Source of the DNA: Desulfarculus sp.
Lineage (GTDB): Bacteria; Desulfobacterota; Desulfarculia; Desulfarculales; Desulfarculaceae
Length of the DNA stretch: 6,762 nt
Assembly (NCBI GenBank): GCA_020216625.1
Contig: JAIUYB010000125.1
Location: 1 to 6,762 of the forward strand
Reading direction: 5' to 3'
Shown here: positions 1 to 5,642 of the stretch, piece after piece
Layout of the letters: each line of letters opens with the position of its first letter
Position numbering within the stretch: the stretch's first letter is position 1
Made by a program: the position numbers and the translations under genes
The notes under the pieces: generated by a model
Database searches by the model: none
The model's input: only the letters and a program-made list of their open reading frames with translations
What the model was told of the DNA's origin: nothing

Positions 1-486
1 GAGGCCATGGATGCGGCCCTGGCCTTGGCCCGGGAGGCGGGCGTCACCCTCCTGGGCCATCACGACCTGGGTCCGGAGCTGACGCCCTGGTTGCCGCTGG
101 CTGCGGACCGGGTTGGCGTCGAACTGGTGGAGGCCGGCGACGGCGACGAGCAAACCGTGGCCCAGGTCGAGCCCCTGGCCGCGGGCCTGACCCGGCCGGA
201 GCTGGCCGTGGCCCAACTGGGGGCCCTGGTCCATCTGGCCCGTCCGGGCGGCGGCCGGCTGCTCTCCCTCATGCCGCCCCTGCACCTGGCCCTGGTCTCG
301 GCCCGGGACATCCTCTGGTCCCTGGACGACCTGGCCGCGCGCCTCAACGCCCCCCCGCACCCGTCCGCCGCGCCCTGGCCGGCCCTGACGCTCATCAGCG
401 GTCCCAGCAAGACCGGGGACATCGAGGCGGTGATGGTGCGCGGGGTGCACGGCCCCGGCCGGGTGGAGGTGATCGTCTGGGGCTAA
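1..486 (+). CDS. LUD-domain protein, LutC-like (5' end outside window)
   Basis: The frame is open from base 1 and ends at TAA 484-486, giving 161 visible residues. LutC/YkgG proteins are usually about 200-240 residues, so the N-terminal quarter or so probably lies upstream; the ATG at 7 is in frame but is probably internal. The C-terminal part carries the family signature SGPSKTGDIE (counted from the ATG at 7, residues 131-140) followed by RGVHGPGRVEVIV, and before it a LSLMPPLHLALV strand with the usual 'LLPxxHI' look. In LutABC systems LutC is a soluble partner of the iron-sulfur proteins LutA and LutB in L-lactate oxidation. The central stretch AVAQLGALV replaces the more usual 'A.AETGT' pattern, so this is a divergent member and the substrate is uncertain. 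LutA/LutB-like genes may sit upstream but are not visible. Family assignment is firm; a lactate role is inference. Confidence 0.85.
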   Translation, partial: EAMDAALALAREAGVTLLGHHDLGPELTPWLPLAADRVGVELVEAGDGDEQTVAQVEPLAAGLTRPELAVAQLGALVHLARPGGGRLLSLMPPLHLALVSARDILWSLDDLAARLNAPPHPSAAPWPALTLISGPSKTGDIEAVMVRGVHGPGRVEVIVWG

Positions 487-514
487 ACGTCAGTCACCGA
501 CCGGCCACGACTCG

Positions 515-544
515 CGGCGGTTGTTGCTGCGGCGGTTGTTGCTG
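515..544 (+). repeat. Perfect 15-bp tandem duplication at the ClC start
   Basis: CGGCGGTTGTTGCTG occurs at 515-529 and again, directly abutting, at 530-544. A degenerate third unit follows at 546-557 (CGGCGGTGGTTG, one mismatch over 12 bases). The unit is 15 bases, so in the ClC frame it encodes RRLLL twice, just before the first membrane helix. Each copy holds two in-frame TTG codons, so the repeat duplicates the candidate start codons. Gain or loss of a unit would keep the frame. Confidence 0.9.
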
Positions 545-2260
545 TCGGCGGTGGTTGGCCTGGTCTCCGGGCTGGGGGCTCTGGTTTTCCTGCTTTGCCT
601 GGAGTGGGCCAGCTTCTGGTGCCTGGAGACCCTGGCCGGAGCCCGCCTGCCCACTCCTTCCGGCGAGCGGATATTTGTCGCTGCCTCCCCCGGAGTCTAC
701 CGCCCCTGGGTCCTGGCCTTCCTGCCGGCCCTGGGCGGCTTGGTTTGCGGCCTGATCGTCTACACCCTGGCCCCCGAGGCGGCCGGAGGAGGCATCGATC
801 CCATGATCGACGCCTTCCACAATCGCGGAGGGCGTATCCGCAAGCGGGTTCCCTATGTCAAGGGCCTGGCCACCATCGCCATCCTGGGCACGGGCGGATC
901 GGCCGGACGCGAAGGCCCCATCGCCCAGATCGGGGCCGGGTTCGGCTCCTGGCTGGCCGGCTTGCTGCGCCTGCCGGATTCCGAGCGGCGGGTCTTCCTC
1001 TTGGCCGGCTGCGCGGCCGGCATAGGCGCCATTTTCCGCGCTCCCCTGGGCGCGGCCATCACCTCCATCGAGGTGCTCTACCGCGAGGACTACGAGTCGG
1101 AGGCCATCATCCCCTGCGTCATCAGCGCGGTCATCGCCTACAGCCTGTTCACCTTTTTTTTCGGCTTCACCCCCATCTTCACCCTGCCCCGCTTCACCTT
1201 CGGCGATCCCCGCGAGCTGCTGGCCTATGGCGCGCTGGGCCTGGTCTGCTGGCCGGCGGCCACGCTCTACCAACACGCATTCGCACGCACCCGCGACTAT
1301 TTCGTCGGACTTTCACTACCCCTTTACCTGCGCCCCATGCTGGGAGGCCTGGCGGTGGGGGTGCTGGCCTTGGTGGTGCCCCAGGCCCTGGGCGCGGGTT
1401 GGGGCTGGCTCGAACAGGCCGCCACCGGCCAGTTGAGCCTGACGGTGATGCTGCTGGCGGCCGGGGCCAAAATCCTGGCCACCAGCCTCAGCGTGGGCAG
1501 CGGCGGCAGCGGCGGACTCTTCGGCCCCACCCTGTTCATCGGCGGGATGCTGGGCGGGGCGGTGGGATGGGTTGGCCAGGCGCTGTGGCCGGAGGTGGTG
1601 ACCCAGCCTGGCGCCTATGTGTTGGTGGGCATGGCCGCCTACTGCGCGGCGGTGGTCAAGAACCCCCTGGGGGCCATGTTCCTGGTGGTCGAGATGAGCC
1701 AGTCCCACGGCCTGCTGCCGCCCTTGATGCTGGTCTCGGTCATCGCCATGCTGCTCAACCGGGGGCCGGGCCTTTTCCAGCGCCAGGTGCGCAACAAGTT
1801 CGCCTCCCCGGCTCACCGCGACGAGCTGACGGTCGACGTGCTGCGCGAGATGACCGTGGCCCAGGTTTTCAAGCCTGACCAGGCCTTCGTCGAGCTGCGC
1901 GCCGACACCCGCTTCGCCGAGCTGCGCTCGGTCATCGCCGCCAGCCGCCAATATGTTTTCCCGGTGGTGGACCGGGACCAGCGCCTGATCGGGGTGTTGC
2001 CGCTCAAGAACGTGCGCAACGTGATGTTCGAGGACTCCCTGGCCGACCTGGTGGTGGTGGGCGAGCTGGCCGCGCCGCCGTTGAGCCTGACCCTGGACCA
2101 GGATCTCAACCACGCCCTGGTCACCTTCCTGCAGTCGGGCTACAACCAGGTTCCGGTGGTGCGCGATGAGGGCGGCGAGCAACGGTTGTTGGGCATGCTC
2201 AGCCACGAGGACGTGATCGCCGCCTATCACGCCGAGGTCAGCCGCCGCGCCCAGACCTGA
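521..2260 (+). CDS. ClC-family chloride channel/transporter with tandem CBS domains
   Basis: A 579-residue integral inner-membrane protein that should move chloride or a related anion. The membrane core spans about residues 1-415 and many hydrophobic segments are visible. Diagnostic motifs: EAAGGGID (86-93, filter loop equivalent to GSGIP), GREGP (129-133, with gating glutamate E131), and GGLFGP (331-336, the GxFxP filter motif). Two CBS domains follow at about 443-501 and 515-573, which in this family usually bind adenine nucleotides and regulate gating. By alignment from memory with E. coli ClC-ec1, the proton glutamate E203 is V185, the gate tyrosine Y445 is F419 and filter serine S107 is G90. 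That leaves a channel-like or uncoupled mode possible. The start is uncertain: no ATG or GTG lies between the upstream in-frame TGA (470-472) and the first helix. TTG 521 is used, but TTG 524, 536 or 539 are as plausible, and no clear Shine-Dalgarno precedes any. The gene lies 34 bases after the LUD gene and may be co-transcribed with it. Confidence 0.93.
   Translation: MLLRRLLLSAVVGLVSGLGALVFLLCLEWASFWCLETLAGARLPTPSGERIFVAASPGVYRPWVLAFLPALGGLVCGLIVYTLAPEAAGGGIDPMIDAFHNRGGRIRKRVPYVKGLATIAILGTGGSAGREGPIAQIGAGFGSWLAGLLRLPDSERRVFLLAGCAAGIGAIFRAPLGAAITSIEVLYREDYESEAIIPCVISAVIAYSLFTFFFGFTPIFTLPRFTFGDPRELLAYGALGLVCWPAATLYQHAFARTRDYFVGLSLPLYLRPMLGGLAVGVLALVVPQALGAGWGWLEQAATGQLSLTVMLLAAGAKILATSLSVGSGGSGGLFGPTLFIGGMLGGAVGWVGQALWPEVVTQPGAYVLVGMAAYCAAVVKNPLGAMFLVVEMSQSHGLLPPLMLVSVIAMLLNRGPGLFQRQVRNKFASPAHRDELTVDVLREMTVAQVFKPDQAFVELRADTRFAELRSVIAASRQYVFPVVDRDQRLIGVLPLKNVRNVMFEDSLADLVVVGELAAPPLSLTLDQDLNHALVTFLQSGYNQVPVVRDEGGEQRLLGMLSHEDVIAAYHAEVSRRAQT
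1154..1161 (+). repeat. T8 homopolymer inside the ClC gene
   Basis: Eight consecutive T residues encode part of a TFFFGF segment (residues 211-216) in a membrane helix. It stands out in this GC-rich window and is a candidate slippage site. Loss of one T would send translation into a frame that stops at 1434-1436; gain of one T would run on in another frame to 1878. The present length keeps the ClC frame intact. There is no evidence in a single sequence that the tract varies. Confidence 0.6.
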
Positions 2261-2311
2261 TAGCCCGCCGACCACCCCCCATGGCCCCAAGACTCCGTTT
2301 TCTCCGATTTC

Positions 2312-2330
2312 TCCTGGCTCCAGCCCAGGA
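2312..2330. repeat. Inverted repeat TCCTGG / CCAGGA in the intergenic region
   Basis: TCCTGG (2312-2317) and CCAGGA (2325-2330) form 6-base arms around a 7-base loop, 52 bases after the ClC stop. No T-run follows, so it is not a standard intrinsic terminator. The same half-site recurs as an inverted pair at 2401-2417, which is why it is recorded. In GC-rich DNA it may be chance. Confidence 0.35.
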
Positions 2331-2387
2331 CGGCCTTGGTGGCCGCTTGCGTAACCGTTTCGCCTCGGCCCCTCCCCTTAATTCCAT

Positions 2388-2415
2388 TTGCCAGCGCCAG
2401 CCAGGATGCTATCCT
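2388..2415 (+). promoter_or_regulatory. Candidate sigma70-type promoter for the synthetase/DRTGG unit
   Basis: A -35 box TTGCCA (2388-2393, five of six matches to TTGACA) is followed by a 16-base spacer and a -10 box TATCCT (2410-2415, four of six). An extended -10 TG lies at 2407-2408. Transcription would start near 2422, leaving a leader of about 37 bases that contains the Shine-Dalgarno of the synthetase gene. It sits in the only real gap between plus-strand genes, as expected for a new transcription unit. The call is by pattern only. Confidence 0.6.
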
Positions 2416-2417
2416 GG
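2401..2417. repeat. Perfect palindrome CCAGGAT-GCT-ATCCTGG over the -10 box
   Basis: Arms of 7 bases (2401-2407 and 2411-2417) flank a 3-base centre and cover the proposed -10 element. A dyad here could be an operator through which a repressor blocks polymerase. It would lie upstream of the predicted start site, so it is less likely to act as an RNA hairpin from this promoter. The regulator is unknown, and a chance palindrome is possible. Confidence 0.4.
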
Positions 2418-2444
2418 GAATGATCCGCCCCACCAAGCCCTGAT

Positions 2445-2450
2445 GGGAGG
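2445..2450 (+). promoter_or_regulatory. Shine-Dalgarno GGGAGG that fixes the TTG start at 2459
   Basis: GGGAGG lies 8 bases before TTG 2459, an ideal distance. The protein from that TTG begins MFEAFFRPRQVAVIGAS, which is where CoA-binding domains of this family usually begin. This supports TTG over any later ATG or GTG. Confidence 0.8.
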
Positions 2451-2458
2451 GAATCAAG

Positions 2459-4564
2459 TTGTTCGAAGCCTTCTTCCGACCCCGGCAGGTGGCGGTGATC
2501 GGCGCCTCCAGTCAGCCCGGCAAGGTCGGCTACGACGTGCTCTACAACCTGGTCAAACGCGGCTATGGCGGCCAGGTCTTTCCCGTCAACCCCAACGCCG
2601 ACGCCATCCTGGACACCCCGGTGGTCAAGCAGATCGGCCAACTGCCCCCGGGCCTGGATCTCGCGGTGGTGGCGGTCAAGGCCAAGCTGGTGCCGCAGGC
2701 GGTGCGCGAGCTGGCGGCCATCGGAACCCAGGCGGTGGTGGTGGTCTCGGCCGGGTTCAAGGAGGTCGGCGGCCGCGGTCGCGAGCTGGAGAACGAGCTG
2801 CGGCAGGTGGTGCGGCAGAGCCCGGGCCTGCGCCTGATCGGTCCCAACTGCATCGGCATCATGGACACCACCAGCGACCTCAACGCCAGTTTCGCCGGGA
2901 CCATGCCCCGGCCCGGCCGCCTGGGCTTTTTCTCCCAGTCCGGGGCGATGGGCTTGGCCATCCTAGACTGGTCCTTGGACAACAACATCGGGTTCTCCAA
3001 GTTCATCAGCCTGGGCAACAAGGTCGACATCACCGAGGTCGAGATCCTGGAGATGATGGCCGCCGACCCGGAGACCAAGGTCATCCTGGGCTACCTGGAG
3101 GCGGTGGAGGACGGCCGGCGCTTCATGCGGGTGGCGCGTGAGGTCACCCGGGTCAAACCGGTGGTGCTGGTGAAAAGCGGCGTCACCAGCGCCGGGGCCC
3201 GGGCGGCCAGCAGCCACACCGGGGCCCTGGCCGGGGCGGACGCGGCCTACGACGCCGCCTTCCGCCAGTGCGGGGTCTTGCGGGTCCACACCATGCGCCA
3301 GCTTTTCGGCCTGGCCACCGCCCTGGCCCACCAGGCCCTGCCCAGCGGGCCGGGTCTGGCCATCCTGACCAACAGCGGCGGGCCGGGGATCATCTGCGCC
3401 GACGCCGCCGAGGGCCATGGCCTGCACCTGGCGGTGCTGCGGCCAGAGGTGGCCGACGAGCTGCGCGGCTTCCTGCCGGCCATCGCCAGCGTCTACAATC
3501 CGGTGGACATCACCGGGGGCGCCCCGGCCGAGCTTTACCGCCGCTCCCTGCGCGAAATCCAGGACGACCCCGGGGTCAACGCCACGGTGGTGATCATGAC
3601 CCCCACCGCCACCATCAAGGCCGAGGACGTGGCCCAGGAGCTGATCTCGGTGCCGGTCAGCGACAAGCCGGTCTTCACCGTGATGATGGGCTCCCACTCG
3701 GTGCACCAAGGCCGCGATCTCTGCATGCGTCACGGCCTGCCCACCTACGAGTTCCCCGAGGACGCGGTCGCCGCCCTGGCCGGCATGCTGGAATACCAAC
3801 GCTGGCGCACCCAGAAACCGCGTGAACCGGAGTTGGTTCCGGGGGACAAGGACAAGGTGGCGGCCATCATCGCCGCCGCCCGCCGCCAGGGCCGGCGCAA
3901 CCTGGGCGAGACCGAGGCCCGGGAGTGCTTCGCGGCCTATGGGGTGCCAGTGGCCCGCTCCCTGCCCGCGGCCACCAGCGAGGAGGCGGTGGCCGCCGCC
4001 CGCCAGTTGGGCCTGCCGGTGGTGATGAAGATCGACTCGCCGGCCATCAGCCACAAGAGCGACGTGGGCGGGGTGATGGTGGGCCTGGCCAGCCAGGGCG
4101 CGGTGGCCGAGGCCTTCCACGACATGACCAGCCGCATCCACCGGGTCCAGCCCGACGCCTGGGTGCGGGGGGTGCTGGTGCAGGAGATGGTCCGGGGCGG
4201 GCGCGAAACCATCGTGGGGTTGTCGCGCGATCCCCAGTTCGGGCCCCTGTTGATGTTCGGTCTTGGCGGAATCTACGTGGAGGTGCTCAAGGACGTCTCC
4301 TTCCGGGTGGCTCCCATCGCCCGGGTCGAGGCCGAGGAGATGATCCGGGGCATCCGCTCCTTCGCGCTGCTGCGAGGGGTGCGCGGCGAGGCCCCGGCCG
4401 ATCTCGCCGCCCTGGCCGGGGTGTTGGTGGCCATCTCCACCCTGGCCCATGACTTCTCGGACATCGCCGAGGCCGACATCAACCCACTCCTGGTCCTGCC
4501 CCGGGGCCAGGGAGTGGTGGCCGTGGACGCCCGAATCGCCCTGACTCCGGCGAAGGGAGAGTGA
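2459..4564 (+). CDS. Fused alpha-beta acyl-CoA synthetase (NDP-forming), acetate--CoA ligase (ADP-forming) family
   Basis: A 701-residue cytosolic enzyme expected to catalyse acyl-CoA + ADP + Pi = acid + CoA + ATP, conserving thioester energy as ATP, or the reverse. Domain order is CoA-binding Rossmann (about 5-130; VAVIGAS at 11-17, GPNCIGI at 128-134), two succinyl-CoA-synthetase-like ligase domains (about 150-450; FFSQSGAMG at 157-165), and a C-terminal ATP-grasp domain (about 465-700). The expected phosphohistidine is H253 in SSHTGALAG. The second mobile-loop histidine is H532 in SHKSDVGG, and the acidic ATP-grasp residue is probably D673 in EADINP. All key residues look intact and the length fits fused alpha-beta enzymes. 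There is no C-terminal GNAT domain, so it is not a PatZ/Pat-type lysine acetyltransferase. Acyl specificity (acetyl, branched, aryl) cannot be read here. The TTG start is supported by GGGAGG 8 bases upstream. It is the first gene of a pair with the DRTGG gene 4 bases downstream. Confidence 0.94.
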   Translation: MFEAFFRPRQVAVIGASSQPGKVGYDVLYNLVKRGYGGQVFPVNPNADAILDTPVVKQIGQLPPGLDLAVVAVKAKLVPQAVRELAAIGTQAVVVVSAGFKEVGGRGRELENELRQVVRQSPGLRLIGPNCIGIMDTTSDLNASFAGTMPRPGRLGFFSQSGAMGLAILDWSLDNNIGFSKFISLGNKVDITEVEILEMMAADPETKVILGYLEAVEDGRRFMRVAREVTRVKPVVLVKSGVTSAGARAASSHTGALAGADAAYDAAFRQCGVLRVHTMRQLFGLATALAHQALPSGPGLAILTNSGGPGIICADAAEGHGLHLAVLRPEVADELRGFLPAIASVYNPVDITGGAPAELYRRSLREIQDDPGVNATVVIMTPTATIKAEDVAQELISVPVSDKPVFTVMMGSHSVHQGRDLCMRHGLPTYEFPEDAVAALAGMLEYQRWRTQKPREPELVPGDKDKVAAIIAAARRQGRRNLGETEARECFAAYGVPVARSLPAATSEEAVAAARQLGLPVVMKIDSPAISHKSDVGGVMVGLASQGAVAEAFHDMTSRIHRVQPDAWVRGVLVQEMVRGGRETIVGLSRDPQFGPLLMFGLGGIYVEVLKDVSFRVAPIARVEAEEMIRGIRSFALLRGVRGEAPADLAALAGVLVAISTLAHDFSDIAEADINPLLVLPRGQGVVAVDARIALTPAKGE
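4555..4560 (+). promoter_or_regulatory. Shine-Dalgarno of the DRTGG gene, inside the end of the synthetase gene
   Basis: GGGAGA lies 8 bases before ATG 4569 and overlaps the last codons of the synthetase gene, whose TGA is at 4562-4564. The arrangement favours translational coupling and supports a shared mRNA. Confidence 0.75.
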
Positions 4565-4568
4565 AACC

Positions 4569-5636
4569 ATGCAGATCGTGTACGTGGGCTCCACCGCCGG
4601 CCACTCCGGCAAAAACCTGCTCTGCCTGGGCCTGGGCCGGCGGCTTTTGGATGACGCCGTGGCTTTCGCCTTCTGCAAGCCTTATGGCGGCAATCCCTAC
4701 AAGGTCAACGAGTCCTACACCGATTCCGACGCCTGGCTGATCAACGAGACCCTGGGCCTGGGCCAGACCCCGGAGCAGTGCTGCCCGGTGGTGCGCACCC
4801 AGGATCTGATGGCCCACTCCCTGCGCCACCAGGCCGGCGACCTGATGAGCGTCATCCTGGCCACCTGCCAAGATCTGGGCCAGGGCAAGGACCTGCTCCT
4901 GCTGGCCGGCGGGGGCACCCTGGCCTCGGGCGCCACCTGCGGCATCAGCGGCTACCAGGTGGCCGAGCGCCTGGAGGCGAAGGTGGTGCTGGTGGACCGC
5001 TACGAAAACGACTTCTACCTGGACCACCTGCTGCACGCCCGGGACTGCCTGGGCGAGCGTCTGCTGGGGGTGGTGATCAATTCCCTGGATCAGGAGATGA
5101 ACGCCGCCCTGGAGGAGACGGTCATGCCCTACCTGGCGGCCGAGGGGGTTCGGGTTTTCGGACGGCTGCCCCGGGACAAGATACTGGGAGCCCTGGCGGT
5201 GGCCGACCTGGTGGAGATGCTGGGCGGCAAGCTGCTCTGCGGCGCCAAATTCGCCGACCGCCTGGCCACCCGCTTTTTCATCGGGGCCATGCAAGTGCGC
5301 CACGCCTCCAAGTTCTTCGGCGGGGTCCACGACTTCGCCTGCATCGTGGGCGGCGACCGTCCGGACATGCAACTGGCGGCCATCGAGGGCGGCGCGGCCT
5401 GCCTGATCCTGACCGGCAACCTCTACCCCAGCGAGATCATCCTGAGCCGGGCCGAGGAGTACGAGGTGCCGGTGCTGGTGGTGCGCGACGACACCTTCAG
5501 CGTGGCCCACCGCCTGGAGCGGCTGCGCGAGGCCGCCCCCCTGCGCGCCGGGGCCAAGGTCGCCCGCGGAACCAAGCTGGTGCTGGAAGGGGTTGATTGG
5601 TCCGGGTTCTACGCGGCCCTGGGGCTCAAGGTCTAG
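4569..5636 (+). CDS. Pta-N-like P-loop (AAA_26) and DRTGG-domain protein
   Basis: A 355-residue soluble protein resembling the N-terminal regulatory half of long phosphotransacetylases, without the catalytic PTA/PTB domain. Residues 1 to about 210 form a dethiobiotin-synthetase/CobQ-like P-loop domain: MQIVYVGSTAGHSGKN, with the loop at 7-15, then LLLLAGGGTLASG at 109-121. The residue after the P-loop lysine is Asn16 rather than Ser/Thr, so magnesium-nucleotide hydrolysis is doubtful, though binding may remain. A DRTGG domain follows at about 218-325, with GGDRPD at 261-266 and LILTGNLYPSEIIL at 279-292. DRTGG domains are associated with regulation (Pta, HPr kinase and CBS-linked proteins). 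It is placed 4 bases after the acyl-CoA synthetase with its own Shine-Dalgarno, so a role in controlling or supporting that enzyme is likely but unproven. No transmembrane segment or signal peptide is seen. A biosynthetic amidotransferase-like role is less likely because no glutaminase domain is present. Confidence 0.88.
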   Translation: MQIVYVGSTAGHSGKNLLCLGLGRRLLDDAVAFAFCKPYGGNPYKVNESYTDSDAWLINETLGLGQTPEQCCPVVRTQDLMAHSLRHQAGDLMSVILATCQDLGQGKDLLLLAGGGTLASGATCGISGYQVAERLEAKVVLVDRYENDFYLDHLLHARDCLGERLLGVVINSLDQEMNAALEETVMPYLAAEGVRVFGRLPRDKILGALAVADLVEMLGGKLLCGAKFADRLATRFFIGAMQVRHASKFFGGVHDFACIVGGDRPDMQLAAIEGGAACLILTGNLYPSEIILSRAEEYEVPVLVVRDDTFSVAHRLERLREAAPLRAGAKVARGTKLVLEGVDWSGFYAALGLKV

Positions 5637-5642
5637 AGCCGC

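Noticed and set aside
494..1276. Long minus-strand frame opposite the ClC gene (also 1316-2290 and 4479-5510)
   Set aside because: Low-complexity Gln/Gly/Ala/His composition, no domain and full overlap with strongly supported genes on the other strand.
595..1878. Plus-strand frame of 427 codons within the ClC gene
   Set aside because: Arg/Gly/Pro/His-rich translation typical of an out-of-frame reading; the ClC frame carries all family motifs.
2331..2345. Hairpin CGGCC-TTGGT-GGCCG after the ClC gene as an intrinsic terminator
   Set aside because: Only 5-base arms and no following T-run, so it does not meet the pattern of a Rho-independent terminator.
2281..3141. Plus-strand frame starting with ATG in the intergenic region
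   Set aside because: Most of it runs out of frame through the synthetase gene, its composition is Gly/Arg/Gln-rich, and it has no convincing ribosome binding site.
2459..4564. PatZ/Pat-type protein lysine acetyltransferase
   Set aside because: Those enzymes have a GNAT domain fused to this synthetase fold; here the protein ends right after the ATP-grasp domain and the catalytic histidine is retained.
2963..4678. A 571-codon open frame on the minus strand opposite the synthetase gene
   Set aside because: It is rich in His, Gly, Gln and Asp with no recognisable domain, and it overlaps a gene with clear catalytic motifs. It is the usual antisense shadow in GC-rich coding DNA.
4569..5636. Full phosphotransacetylase (Pta)
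   Set aside because: The C-terminal PTA/PTB catalytic domain is absent; the gene ends soon after the DRTGG domain.
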